Of a stretch of 64,000 nucleotides of DNA, positions 1-12,345 are shown in pieces. The translations under genes were made by a program, and so were the position numbers. The stretch spans positions 224,162,843-224,226,842 of the forward strand of contig NC_090989.1 of assembly GCF_041146395.1 (NCBI RefSeq). Reading direction: 5' to 3'. The DNA is from Eulemur rufifrons. Lineage: Eukaryota; Chordata; Mammalia; Primates; Lemuridae. Below the pieces are notes generated by a model. That model was not told where the DNA came from, made no database searches, and saw nothing but the letters and a program-made list of their open reading frames with translations. Numbering within the stretch: position 1 is the first letter of the stretch; each line of letters opens with the position of its first letter.

Positions 1-1409
1 AGCCAGGGAATCCCTCCACCCACTTCCTGGTATCGGTAGCAGTTTAGAAAATTCATTCAACTAGCAATGTGGCTGCAGCAATGGGCCTGAATCTGAGCTC
101 ACCAAAGACTGGGGTCTCTTGGGCAACTATAAAAATTGTGAAGATGAAAGCAAGGAAGCAAGCAAGTGAGAAAGAAAGAAAACTTCTTCCTGATGGCAAT
201 GCCTGATTTTTCTGTCATTTTAGAGTGTAGTCCTTCCAAACATATGTAATCAAGCATAGCCAAATCATTTTGTTTATACAACATGTCCCTTGCCTTCCGT
301 TGTCTAGCCATTCCGTATGTGTGCATGCATATGCATGTGCATGCTTTCAGCTAGGTTAATAAAAGCAGTCACTGTTGCGTCCAGTGAGCATCACATGACT
401 TTCAACAAATTTCTGCACACTAGCTAAGCAAACAATTGACTCAAAGCTTTTCAAGAAAGATTTGGTAGCATTGGTCTGACACTGTGACTCCTGAACAGTC
501 CATTTTAAACTTTTCTCTGTTCCTAAAATACCATGTGTCCATGAACCAGCTATCTTTTTAGCTAAGTTAAATTTCTTGTAAAATGATGATACCATCTTAG
601 CACAAAACTGTATTCAAGCTTATAGGGGCACTAACAGAGTAAAACATGTTAGTTCTGTTGCTACTTGCATGCCTTCTAGGAAAAAGCAACAGGATAAAAT
701 AGAGGGGGGAATGAAATGTACATACATGGTATTAATGTTGATACTATATGGTTTGAAATTAATCTATAACATAAAAAGTTATGTTCTGACTACTTTAGAA
801 GTTGTGTTGTGTTCACTCTGCAATATAATATTTTTGGCAATCTCATTTTGGTTCTTTAATTTTTTAATCACCTGAGTAAAATACATTTGGTAGTTACTGA
901 ATTTCTTTGTAAAATCTCCTAACACAGTGCTGGTACAGAGCAAGTGATCAATAAATTGTGCATTAAATTAAGCTGATCTACATGGTTCTGGCTTAGAAAA
1001 GAAACTCCTACCTTCTGTGAGAAATTTAATAACCCCATTGACTTGTTAGGTCTCTTCTTAACTGTCTAAGGTATTCCAGCATCTTCACCTTCAAAGCTTA
1101 GAAAATCAAAGACAAGTTTTGGCAATTCACAGCCTATTCTTGGAATGCTATAATGGAGTCAACCATGAAATTTTTCCTATGTTGAAAATTATGTAGAGTT
1201 TGACAAGTGGTTTTTGAAAGTCTCTAGTTCTGAATATCTTGGCTACTCTCATTTCTCTCTGCACTACCTTCAGTGTCCACATGTTTATCAAGAGTCACCC
1301 CGAGACTGATAATTCAATAATTTTCATGAATACACTTCCCTGCAGAAACTACAGTCACCCCTGTCGATGGAGTTATTCTGACTTCTTCAAAATATAATTC
1401 CTCTATTAC
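1..1409 (-). other. PGM5 intron 3 (partial), no features seen
   Basis: AT-rich intronic sequence downstream of the exon 3 donor. I see no exon, RNA gene or clearly named repeat. A short alternating purine-pyrimidine patch (tgtgtgcatgcatatgcatg) lies near 315-345. Confidence 0.7.
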
Positions 1410-1556
1410 CTCTGAATGGTTTGAATTTGTTCTCCAGATCAAATTCTTGTCTTCCTAGTCGAGATAAATCGATTCGAAGATCAGGACATATGGCATATTC
1501 CTCAATTGTTTTGCTGATCTGATAGATTTTGTCTGAGACAACATCTGGTGCAGGAC
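1410..1556 (-). CDS. PGM5: PGM5 exon 3, residues 142 (split) to 190 plus first base of codon 191
   Basis: The 147-nt exon follows a T-rich tract and acceptor ttttag and ends TTCAGAG before GTAATA, a weaker donor than those of exons 1 and 2. Entering in phase 1 it reads [20 protein letters not shown], then [20 protein letters not shown] and LENKFKPFR, leaving in phase 1. This matches PGM5 between the catalytic loop and the start of the second domain, where the protein continues VEIVDPV in an exon beyond position 1. There are no stops or gaps. The weak donor could lower splicing efficiency, but this cannot be judged from sequence alone. Confidence 0.95.
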
Positions 1557-2344
1557 CTAAAATTTGAACACCAAAAAAATACATTTTTAAAAAAGTCTCA
1601 GGAGTTCAATCAGAGAAATGTTACCATCCCCTCCCACCACGCAGGAGAGATTCATTTATTCTCTAAACAATGAGCAACGGTTCACAGTTCAATTAGCCTT
1701 GCTATTTCTTATGCTGTCATCCAGTATGGAGGAAATTTGGTCGGCCTCACCTGTTCTATGCAGACTGGTAACCCACATGTTTGTTTGTTTTAATCCACTT
1801 CTAAGCAATGATACGTCTTCCCTAAAAATAGTTTCACACCTGCCAGGGAGACCCGGTTATGTAATCAGCTTTATTCAGGATATGAGACACAAACAGGATA
1901 TGCATTTGACAGAAGTGAGGGATCCCAGATTTACACTGCAGCTTCCCAAGTGCACCTAGAGAAATAAAATATGATTTCTACTCCCAGCTCTGCTGCCTCA
2001 TTGATGTGTGAGCTTAACAGGGTAAATTAATTATTTTCCCCAACTCACAGTCTCTCATTACCCCCAAGTTTTTAAAATGAGGCTCAACTAAAAATTGAAC
2101 ATGAATTGAACAGGAAAGCAATACTTATTCTCCTTTTTTTTTCTTTTTAATGTGTATATCTTAATGCAAGCCACTTTAGATATTTTTTTGCAACAAGGTT
2201 GAGAATCAAATAAATAAGGAGATTGAAAGATCTAAAATATAAAGGATAGATAGATAGCTTTGTGCATGAATCTTACTTGCCAACTACATTGTAACTTTCT
2301 ACTGAACAAAAAATTGTTTCTTGATTTATTTTATATTCCAATCC

Positions 2345-2660
2345 TTAGAGCTGCACTGTTGAATTCAATAGTCACGAGTTACATTTGGCTGTTGAGTACC
2401 TGAAATGTAGCTAGTCAAATTGAGATGTGCTATAATTGTAAAATGCACACCAAATTTTGGAGAGTTAGAAGAAAAACATAATAAATTGCATTAATTATTT
2501 TTATGCTGATAACATTTAAAATGATAATATTTTGAATACAGTAGGTTCAATAAAAAATATTATTAATTTCACTTTTTTTACTTTTGTAATGTGCCTACTA
2601 AAAAATTTTAAATTATATATGTGACTCACAATATATTTCTATTGGACAATGCTGCCTTAG
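2345..2660 (+). mobile_element. hAT-Charlie-type nonautonomous DNA element (MER20/MER58-like)
   Basis: Begins with a 'gctgcactgttgaattcaat' type end and finishes 'ctattggacaatgctg', the degraded inverted ends of the group with 'wwctgtccaatagaa' termini. The inside has the usual 'cctgaaatgtagctagtcaa' text. Relic; no coding capacity. Confidence 0.7.
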
Positions 2661-3429
2661 AATACAGCACCATCACTGTATCCCACTAAACGCTCATAAA
2701 AAGAAATAGCAATAGCCTCATTCCAGTAGGTGGGGGAGAAGACAGCCCAGTAGATCTTACCAACAATTCTCTTGTCATATAGGAAAAGTAAAGACCTCAA
2801 AGAAATAAACATAGTGCTTTCCTTCACTTCTTACTTTTTTTTTCCCTTCACAAAACTTAAAAATAAGTCATTTTGTTTAGTTTTTGTGTTTTTTATGCTT
2901 GCCAGATCGGAGAATGATGAAAATCCCCCTACATCCCCTACACCCCAGGCACCACACTATGTTGTTTGGCTGTGTCCATCATTTTCAAGAAGTTCAACAC
3001 CAGTGCACACTGGTTTCCAAAAGTAAAGCCTGTTCTAGCACTCTAGATCACTGTCTATGGTGCCACTCAGCCATACATGCTGATAACCTTGGAGTTCATC
3101 AACAACGTCTGAATTACTTGACAACTTCCAAGCTCCTTGACATCTTCCACTTCAACGATGTTCCTCTTTATTTCACTTTAACTAGTACCTGGCACAGTCA
3201 TACCTTAAATATTATTGTCCTTTAAAATCCAACTTTCAAAAGTATCAAATGTGAGCCTCCTCGGTCCACAAATTCCTTCCCTTCCATCAAGCTGACTCTG
3301 AACTTGCTTCTCACTCCTATCCTGATGTCTGCCTCACTTAATTCATACCAGGCCATCAGGCTATTTCAGTTTCATTTGTCTCTTATCCCAGACAGGACCC
3401 TGTGCCCCACCATTCGAGCTATGCCTTTG

Positions 3430-3625
3430 TTAGCATAATAATGCAAGCCAATATTTATTGAAACTTACATATACCACATTGCACACTTTATATGGAATTA
3501 TTACCCTCATTTCCAAAATGGAGAAACTGAAACTGGAAGAGATGGAGTACCTTAACCAAGGTCACATCACAGAGGCTGGATGTGAATCCTAACAGTTTGA
3601 TGTCAGCTTGAACACTCTTAACAAT
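3430..3625 (-). mobile_element. MIR SINE (minus)
   Basis: Carries the reverse-orientation MIR core: 'ttaccctcatttccaaaatg', 'gagaaactgaaactgg', 'aaccaaggtcacatcacaga'. Diverged and partial. Confidence 0.75.
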
Positions 3626-4014
3626 CACTATCCCTCTGGACGCCCTGCCATGCCCACACTGCCATTCGCCAATCTCAGGACACCACCATCATCTGCCCCT
3701 ACTGCTGCCATTCCCAGACTGCCATTCATTGACGGGGGCAGTCATGAAATCACACAAACTGGCTCCCCCTAAGAATGAGGGTCCTCAACTTCACCTTGGT
3801 CCTCACAACTTCTCAAGAATCCTCAACAAATTTCCCAGAGTACCTTTTACAAACCATTTCCATTTATCCCAAGTCCCTTCTCTCGTCTTGTCCCATTATC
3901 TTCATATTTTAACAGATACAGGCAGCTATTTCCCAAAACTTCTATTCTACATTCCTCAAAGTTGCTTCTTTACACATCTTTGACTTTTTACTCAGAAGTT
4001 CTGCCCCCTTCCAT

Positions 4015-4190
4015 CTAGAGTTTAAGTTAGCTCCACAACTTACTCATTGTGTGATACTGGTCAAGCTTTTTTAACCATTTTATTCCTCAGTTACATCATC
4101 GAGTTGTTATGAAGATTACGTGGGGTAATGTATGAAAAGTGCTGAGTAGGGCTCCTAGCACATTGCAAGTATTCAAAACATCAGTTTATT
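4015..4190 (+). mobile_element. MIR SINE (plus)
   Basis: Reads 'ttactcattgtgtgatactgg', 'cagttacatcatc', 'gagttgttatgaagatta' and 'gctcctagcacattgcaagt', the order of a plus-strand MIR from its core to its 3' region. Confidence 0.7.
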
Positions 4191-4994
4191 TATCTTTGTT
4201 TCCATTTCTCCTTGCCGCTAGCATCTTCCCTTCTGATTAAAAACATGCTCAGAATGGTCGTGTTCTGTAAATATATTTAAAAAGCAACATGGCTCCAAAT
4301 GTGTCCCATTTTTCCCTGGATGTGCCACTTCCATGGACACTTAGTCCTTTAACTTATTCCATAAGATGTATCTGTGGACACACAATCAGGTGTATGATAC
4401 ACAATCAGAAGAGATGAATGCCTGCAATTTCAGAAGGATGTTATGGTAAAACGTATTCTACTTTTAGCAGGAAGAAACCAGTTGAATCTCTCTATGTGCC
4501 ATTAGGAATGTTAATTTCATTAAAGGTGCCAAGATATTGCAAACATGAAGAATTAAATGTTAGAGGAAGGATTTTCCACATAGTCATAGGTTGAGTGATG
4601 AGTTCAACTCCCACCCCCCATTCAGGGTTATGACTGAGTAGGTCTCATAACCTCCTGTGATTTTGTCTACAAATTATACTTTTCTTCCATTATGTCTTAC
4701 AGGCTATTATAGAGATAACTGAGATACTGTTGCAAGATATGAAACCAGATATTAATTTTAAATGCTTACTTGAAATCCATTTAGCTTGGTAATTTATATA
4801 TACAGCTGTATTACATTTCTTTACAAATTACCATTTTCTAAGCCCAATTTCACATGTGATCAGCATATAGAATATCTGAAAATTGTGTATTTTTTTCCTG
4901 AAATCCTCAATAGCTGCTGCAAGATTAGATGTAGATCCCAGATATACTTTTTTAGTGAAGCAGCACATCTCTTATCGTACCTTCAAAGATAGTG

Positions 4995-5945
4995 CACTTA
5001 TATGGTGTTTTTTAAAGTAAATTCTATTGTGAATATGTGCATATTTGAGGTTTACAACATGATGTTATGGGATACATGTAGATAGTAAAATGGTTACTAT
5101 GGTGAAGCAGATTAACATATCTATCATCTCACATAGTTATTTTCTGTGATAAGCAGCTAAAATCTACTTATTTAACAAAACTCACTAATATAATACAATT
5201 ATATTAACCATAGTCCTCATGTTATACATTGATCTGTAGACTTGTTCATCCTACACATCTGCTATTTTTTTTAACAGAATAGTTTATTTTTTTATTTCAA
5301 AGTGAGGTATAACAAATTTTAAAAAAATAAATTGATCTCATATGTTTATTTTTCCCTGGAGCTTACATAGGATTCAAAAAAGCTTTTCCTTCTAAGCATA
5401 TGTCAGAATGTTTATTTAAATCAAAATAAAAATACTTCTCTATGTGTTTTACCTGCAGCTTAGAAATTTAGAGTCCTTTGACCTACATCTCGTTTCCTCT
5501 CCCACCCTGCTACCCTTGGTAACCACTGTTTTATTCTCTATCTCTGTATATTTGACTTTTTTTTTTAGATTCCACAGATAAGTGAGATCATACAATATTT
5601 TTATTTGTGCCTGGCTTATTTCACTTGGCATAATGTCCTCCAGGTCCATCCATGCTGCAAAGGGTAGGATGTTCTTCCTTTTCTAAGGCTGATATAATAT
5701 TCCATTGTATATATGTGTGTGTGTGTGTATATGTATATATAAATAAAATATATATACACAGTTTCTTTATCCATTTGTCCATCAACAGACACCAAAGTTG
5801 TTTCCTGATCTTGACTATTGTGAATAATGCTGCAGTGAATATGGGTGTGCAGGTATCTTTACGAAGTGGTGATTTCATTCCTTTGCGTGTATACCCAGAA
5901 GAGGGATTGCTGGGTCGTATGGTAGTTCTATTTTTAATTTATTTC
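4995..5945 (-). mobile_element. Old L1 3' fragment (L1M-type, minus), with microsatellite
   Basis: From 5600 to 5930 it reads as reverse-complement L1 3' sequence ('ggcataatgtcctccaggtc', 'ccatttgtccatcaacagac', 'gtgaataatgctgcagtgaa'). From 4995 to 5270 it is more L1 3'UTR. The middle (about 5270-5450) does not fit and may be a second inserted fragment. A TG/TA microsatellite (5714-5760) has grown inside it. Confidence 0.8.
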
Positions 5946-6574
5946 TTTTTTTAAAACACTCAACATAAATAAAGTTTATTTTTTGGATAATATATAAAGT
6001 GGCTTCAAGGAGGACAGATAATAAAATTTCCCTTCAGAATGCACTGTTTTGTCTGGAACCAGAGATAATTCATAATGGTAATTATTGGTTAAAATTCAGC
6101 TCCCACCCACATACAAAAACAGACTCAATGTTCTAGATTTTAAAAGATTTAAGAGACTTAACAACCAAATACACGGTTCTGAGATGGCTCCTGATTTGAA
6201 TAAAACAGCTGTAAATAACATTTTGGGGATCACTGGGAAAATTTGACTATAGATTAGGTTTCACATCATATTAGAGAATTATTATTTTTGTTAGGTATGT
6301 TAATGTAATTAACTGTGAAACGTCCTCACGCTATAATTTGCCTTAAAATTCTTCAGAAAAAAATGATAAGCAAAATGGAAAAACCAGGGAATGGATACAT
6401 TGTGTCTATCATTACCCTTCCTTTTATGTATGTTCAATTTTTTTTTTAAGAAATTCATTCCTATACATATGTCCCATCCCCCAACGAGGACCTCCAAATT
6501 GTAAACTGCTATAAATATAAGAAAAAGTGAAATAATTCTATGCATTTCAGTGACAGAAAGTTAACACTGTGAGA

Positions 6575-6715
6575 AAGCAAGAGCCCTGAACTTAAGCTAA
6601 AAATCATTTGTCTGACCCTGCATGACCATGTGGCCTTCAGCAGTAACTCGGCCTCTTAGAGCTTCAATTTGTTCATCTGTAAAATGAAGGGAATGGTTTA
6701 AGTGACCTTCAGGGT
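6575..6715 (+). mobile_element. MIR SINE (plus)
   Basis: 'tgacctt..gcagtaactcggcctc', 'gagcttcaatttgttcatc' and 'tgtaaaatgaagggaatggt' follow the MIR core order. Only the central part remains. Confidence 0.8.
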
Positions 6716-6940
6716 ATGTTTCAACTTTAGAACCCAGAGTCCTGTCATATCAGATAAGTATCAACTATTCAACCATTTCACTGTGCTGAGGAGTGCAGGA
6801 GTACAAGAGACCAACCAAATGAGTTCAAGAGCCCGTTATGCCACTTTCTTATCAGATCACCAAAGGCACCTCATTGGATTTTTCTGAGCCATTTCCTCTG
6901 CACCTTGCTTGTCTATCACCAGAGGGTCATTGTAAGACTA

Positions 6941-7159
<219 letters not shown>

Positions 7160-7884
7160 CTAGACCATCCAGGAAAAAAAAAAAAAAAAAGTAAATCCAG
7201 TTGCAAGGGATTGAAAGCATTTCAACAGGAAAGTGTCCCAGGCTCTGTTAACACACAATCCCTTGGCAAAATGAAATGAATGGGCTTTAGTTTAGGGGAG
7301 GAGGGGTAGGAAGAGCTCTTGCATTATCTCTCCTGCCCAATGTCTCTAGGACCATTTGGGGAACCCCACTCTAGTAGTCAATGATTAATCTATAAATAGG
7401 ATATACCTCAATGATCTTCAGTAGTTTGAAACATCTGCTTTTGATGACCAAGGTGTTAGCTTGAACCACACAAAATGTTCTTAGTTGGGTACTGACTCAG
7501 AAACTATGCACGTGAACATGCTAGAAATTACAAGAATAAAGAAAGGAGTGCTTCTCTGCTTCCCCCACCCTCTTGACCTGAGAACAAGCTCACAGAGCAG
7601 GGGACCTGGTTTACTACAACTCATCGTCAGCAGGCACACTTTAACCGTACTTTTCAGGAACTACCACTCTCCTGAAGGCAGAAATTCTATTTCTGCTGCT
7701 AAGTGACAGCAAGTGCTTAGTACATTGGAGAAACTATCCAGTCATGCTAAGCCAAGATCTGGAGGTCATCCATGGGTGTGGACAGACTCCTGTAGCTACA
7801 AAACTGACTCTTTAGCAAGTTAGCAACACAGCCCTGAAGAACATTACTCACTACACTTTGTTTTAAAATAGCATTCAATATCAT

Positions 7885-8135
7885 CCAATCCAGTAGTTTT
7901 CAAATGTTTCTACAAATTAGAATCACTTATGAAGCTTTTAAAAATCCCAGTACTCAGACTACATTCCAGACTAATTATATTACAATCTCTGGGGGCAAGA
8001 TCCAGACATTAGTAGTTTTTAAAGCTTCATAGGTGATTCCAGTGTTCAGCCAACCTTGGCAACCAAGCTCCCTTGTTACTCAAAGGACCGGCAGCATGGG
8101 CATCATCTGAAAGCTTGATAGAAATGCAGAAATTC
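7885..8135. mobile_element. MER5A-like hAT element, plus a partial second copy
   Basis: 'cagtagttttcaaatgtttc', 'attagaatcacttatgaagc' and the mirrored end 'aaagcttcataggtgattcc' define a near-complete MER5A palindromic element to about 8045. From 8045 to 8135 a further piece ('catcatctgaaagcttgata', 'aaatgcagaaattc') looks like a second MER5 copy fused to it. Confidence 0.75.
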
Positions 8136-8494
8136 AAAGCCCACCCAAGACATACCAAATAAGAATCTTCATTTTAACAGGATCCCCTCCTATCTTCCAA
8201 GATAATTCATTTGACGAATATTGATGTAGCCCACAAGCCAAAGTAAGCTCTAGCATCCAGTCCAACAGTAAAGTTACCCTGGCACTAACATTGCTAGAGC
8301 TCAGCCACTGACCAGATATAACAATGAGGGAAGACACACAGAGGGGTAAAGATACAGGAGACACAAAAAGAGCAAACATGAAAACTCCAAAAGCAGGGCA
8401 GTCTTGGGATGATTTAGTATGGAAAGACCCACACACCACAACATCCACAGAGTATGTATTTCCAAGTAGAGGAAACAGATTATAAGCAAATAAA

Positions 8495-9000
8495 CACCAA
8501 AGTCCTCATCAGAGTCTACAAGACCCCTCATGATCTTGCCCCCATCACCTACCACTCTCCACTTCCCACCCTCCCTCTGTCCAGCCATGGTAACAGCTTG
8601 CTGTTTCTTCCTCAAACACACCAAACATGATCCTGCCTCAGGGACTTTGCATTTTCTCTTCCCTCAGCTTAGCACACTCTTACCCAGGTATTCACATACT
8701 TGCTCCCCATGTTCTGTCCAAGAGGTTTCTGTTCCAGTGTTGCCTAAGCAACAATAGCACCCTTGATAGCCCTATATAATGCAGTACCCCTAAGTCCATA
8801 ACTTCCCTATTGTTCTCTATCTCCCTTATCTGCTATAATTTCCTGTAACACACATATTGCCACCTAATATTTTCCATATTATTTATTTCCCCACTGTATA
8901 CAAGCCTCAAGGACTGTTTCACTGAAATATCCCAAAAACCTACAACAAACCTGGCATGTGGTAAGTGTACAATAAATATTTGTTGGATAAGTTAATAGAA
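8495..9000 (+). mobile_element. L2 LINE 3' end (plus)
   Basis: Begins 'ctacaagacccctcatgatct', continues 'ctcagggactttgcattttc' and ends 'gtacaataaatatttgttgg', the usual L2 3' end. One of the better preserved L2 fragments here, though still without a frame. Confidence 0.8.
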
Positions 9001-9194
9001 AAAAATAAATGAATGATGAATGACTGCTCTGTGAAAAATATATAGAAGAGTAGCAAGATGAGAAGGAGGAAGATCAGATGGGAGGCTATCCCAGTGGAGC
9101 GTTGATAGTATCTTGGACCAGGCTAGAGGCAGTAGAAACGAAGAGGAGTTACTCGATCTCACATAGATTTTTGGAAGGAGAATGAGCTGAACAT

Positions 9195-9735
9195 GAGATG
9201 AACTGGACTATGAAAGAGAGGAGCTGTGGTGTCCAGCTTCCAACATGGCCCCAACCATGGCCTTCTGGCATTTATGCCTTTGTGCAGTCCCCTCCCACGC
9301 TGAATAGCACAGATCTGAGCAACCAGTATGATAGCACAGAAGTGATAGTGTGTGGCTTCCAAGGTGAGGTCACAAATGACATGGACACTTCTGCCTTGCT
9401 CTCTTAGACTGCTCATTCTGGGAGAGGCCAGCCACCATGTCATGAAGACATCCAAGGAACCCTGTGGAGACAAACCAAGACCTCCTGCCAACAGCCAGAA
9501 CCATCTTGCCAGCCATGTGACTGAGCCATCTTGCAGTGACTCCTCCAGCCCCTGCAAGCCTTCATAAGACAAAAGTCCTATCAATATGTGACTATGACCT
9601 CATGAGAGTTCCCAAGCCAGAACAACCCGTCTCCTGTCTCACAGAATCTGTGAGGTAATACATATGAGTTGCTGCTTTAAGCCACTAAGTTCTGTGGTAA
9701 TTTCCTACACAGCAATAAATAGCTAATATAGAAAC
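9195..9735 (+). mobile_element. Old LTR fragment, probably ERVL-MaLR (MLT1-type)
   Basis: The segment ends with the pattern typical of MaLR LTRs: 'tgctttaagccactaagttc', 'tgtggtaatttcctacacag' and 'caataaatagctaata'. Upstream text fits the body of such an LTR. Open frames over it on either strand have no recognisable protein and look like chance. Confidence 0.6.
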
Positions 9736-10284
9736 AGTGAGGAAGGGTTGAAGATTAACTCTCAGCTTTATACCTGGAATAGCGTGATGGATAGTGGTGC
9801 CATTAATCAAGACAGGAAAGACAAAAGACAATAATTACACTCAAATTATTATCCAGAGCCATAACAAATTATTTTCCACATGCTCTTATTATCAAACGTA
9901 TGTAGTCATTCAACTCATTTTATTGAGTACCTACCATACTCAATAGCAATATAGAAGACCCTACTGATAAAGAAATGAACACAATCTAGTCACTGCCCTC
10001 AAGTAATAAGCCTGGAGAGTCAAGAATCTGAAAAATATTTGTAACTTTTGTTAATAATTTTCTCTCTCTCCCATTTTTCAGAATTATTCTCAAAGACATA
10101 ACCTTTTAAAAGGAGAAAAGTATATACATGTAGATGCTTCCTGCAGTGCCATTTATTAACAAATTAAAATTTAAAAACAATCTTTATAAATGTCTACTAA
10201 TGAAGAACCTGTTAAATAAAATGTGATGTATCAACTTATGGAATATTGCTCAGACATTTAACAGGAAAATTATGAAAAGTGTAT

Positions 10285-10700
10285 AGACTTGGGGAGCAGT
10301 CACAAAAATGTATGACCCCCCTCCCATAGCACAGAGCTGTTGCGGAGCAACAGCTGTCCAGCCAGAACTACAATTTCCAGCCCACCTTGGCATCTAAGTG
10401 TGGTCATGTGATGCACTTGGACAATGGGTGATAAACTAGTATGAGAATGAGAACAAATGTAATGTGTGTTTCTTCTGGGCTGAGGATCCTAGGAAGCAGA
10501 TATGTTTTCTCTACACTGCCTATTTCCTCGTCTACAGGCCCAGTACAGGTGCCCCTGTGGCTCTAGGAGATGCCAGAGCCACAAGATGGAAGGAACCTGG
10601 GTCCTTGTCCCACTGGATAGATAAGAGTCTTTGCCCACCAGGAACATCCACATTAGAGTATTCCATGAGTGAGAAATAACTTCCTATTGTATTTAAGGCA
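10285..10700 (+). mobile_element. Old LTR-like fragment
   Basis: 'gtgatgcacttggacaatgg', 'gccagagccacaagatggaa', 'ccaccaggaacatccacatt' and 'gagaaataacttcctattgt' are in the order seen in old MaLR/ERV-type LTRs. Its position, shortly above the pol remnant, suggests both may come from related old insertions, but that is inference. Confidence 0.5.
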
Positions 10701-11176
10701 ATAAAAATTGCCTACATTTCATGTTTATTTTTTTTTTTACAACAACCTGCATTTTCTTAAGTGGCAGAAAAAGGAATATAGACAATGTTTTAATGCTAAA
10801 TCGAAAATGTAGAATACAAAATTATTTTTACGCAATTACAACAATGTGAAATTATGTATACTTTGGGGGCAAGGACTTGTAAAAACTACAGAAATAAATG
10901 TGTGCAGTTTATTTGTTAAGTAGGAGAGATTTCAGATAAATTTTTTATCTTATACAATTTCAATTTTTTGAAAAGGTAATATCCATTCTGTCTAAGAAGG
11001 TTAAAGTGAGTAATTAAACGAGTAAAATTTCAACCTGAAATATTTTAGTTATAATTAGAGTATTAACAGAAGATTAAATTCTAGATGACCGGAAATTTTA
11101 ACGACATGAGACTCACTCATTAACCCAGCAATACCAGGAAAAGGAGAAAGTGCTGGCCACTGTCTATAAGTCTAGC

Positions 11177-11265
11177 TGAGGGGCATCTGGGGATGATAGG
11201 TACTGAGGGGCATCTGGAGGTGATAGGTACTAAGGGGCATCTGGGGGTGATAGGTACTGAGGGGA
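11177..11265 (+). repeat. 27-bp tandem repeat, three copies plus a partial
   Basis: Three consecutive 27-base units (11177-11203, 11204-11230, 11231-11257) of the form tgaggggcatctgg..., differing at only a few bases, followed by an 8-base start of a fourth unit. It lies just upstream of the retroviral pol remnant. Confidence 0.95.
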
Positions 11266-11289
11266 TGCAGGAGAGCAAGTGATGGAGCT

Positions 11290-11705
11290 TCTACGGTAAA
11301 ACATGGAAAATCGTGAAGATATTTGTGTCCCATGTGAACACTAACCAAAGGGTGACCTCAGCAGAGGAGTATTTGGATAATCAAGCAGATAGGATGACCA
11401 GTTCTGTGGACACCAGTCAGCCTCTTTCTCCGGCCACTTCTGTCATTATCCAACGGGCTTATGAACAAGTGGCCATCATGACAGACAGGGAGGTTCTACA
11501 TGGGCTCAACATCATGGACTTCCACTCACCAAGGCCAACCTGGCTATGGCCACTGCTGACTGCCCAATCTGCCAGCAGCAGAGACCACACTGAGTCCCCA
11601 TATGGCACCATCCCCGAGGTGATCAGCCAGACACCTGATGGCAGGTTGATTCATTTGGACCACTTCCATTATGGAAGGGGCAGTACTTTGTACTCACTAG
11701 AATAG
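11290..11705 (+). pseudogene. Endogenous retrovirus pol remnant (RNase H/integrase junction region)
   Basis: An open stretch of about 130 codons begins KIFVSHVNTNQ and goes on through AEEYLDNQADRMT and PLSPATSVI, then a segment that should hold the His/Cys zinc-binding part of integrase, and near its end GTIPEVI. This resembles the end of RNase H and the N-terminal zinc-binding region of integrase in old endogenous retroviruses. The expected His-His-Cys-Cys pattern is not intact, and there is no integrase core (D,D-35-E) afterwards: the sequence runs into a CA repeat and then LTR-like text. It is an ancient decayed fragment with no complete domain. Which retroviral class it came from I cannot say. 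Confidence 0.65.
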
Positions 11706-11717
11706 ACACACAGAAGA

Positions 11718-12000
11718 GAACACACACACACACACAGGAGAAGGGGATGTGAAGACAGAGGCAGAGATTGGAGTGATGCAGCCACAAGCCCAGGAGTCCA
11801 AGGAATGCCAACTGCTACCAGAAGCTAGAAGAAGCAGGGAATAGATTCTCCCCTAGAGCATCTAGGGAGTGTGGCCCTGCCAACACCTTGATTTCAACTT
11901 TTGGCCTCCAGGACTGTGAAAAAATACATTTCAGTTGTTTTAAGCCATCAAATTTGTGGTAATTTGTTTGGGGAGCCCTGGGCAATCAATATAAAATCTG
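11718..12000 (+). mobile_element. CA repeat and LTR 3' part (MaLR-like, plus)
   Basis: After a short CA run (11720-11737), 'ccaacaccttgatttcaact', 'ttggcctccaggactgtgaa' and 'tcagttgttttaagccatca' are the known 3' portion of MaLR-type LTRs. It lies just downstream of the pol remnant and could be an insertion of separate age. Confidence 0.65.
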
Positions 12001-12017
12001 TAAACTAGTACAAAATT

Positions 12018-12345
12018 TTATCAGTTTTCTAAGGTCGCTGTAACAAATTGCCATAAACTTGGTGGCTAAAAAAAAAAAAAAAATAGAAATTTATTCTCTC
12101 ATAGTCCTAGAGGCCAGAAGCCCAAAGGCAAGGCGTAGGCAGGGCCATGCTTCCTCTGAGGCTCTAGGGGAGGGTCTTTCCTTGCCTCTTCCACTCTCTG
12201 GAGGCTGCGCACATTCCTGGGCTTAAGTCTGCATCTCTCCAATCTCTGCCTCTGTCTTCATGTCACTTTCTCCTCAGTATGTCTATGCCTTTCCCTCTTC
12301 TATTTACTCTCCTTTTCCCAATTAGGCCAAGACAGATGTTATCAG
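12018..12345 (-). mobile_element. Old LTR fragment, reverse orientation (MaLR-like)
   Basis: 'aaggtcgctgtaacaaattg', an A-run, 'aatttattctctcatagtcc', 'ctagaggccagaagcccaaa', 'gccatgcttcctctgaggct' and 'ccaatctctgcctctgtctt' form the reverse complement of the LTR type seen elsewhere in the window. It faces the plus-strand LTR just before it, so the two are head to tail in opposite orientation. Confidence 0.65.

Noticed and set aside
1618..1959. 113-codon plus-strand frame next to PGM5 exon 3
   Set aside because: Antisense intronic, no domain, no splice context.
9159..9584. 141-codon minus-strand frame
   Set aside because: Lies over an LTR fragment on the opposite strand, with no recognisable protein.
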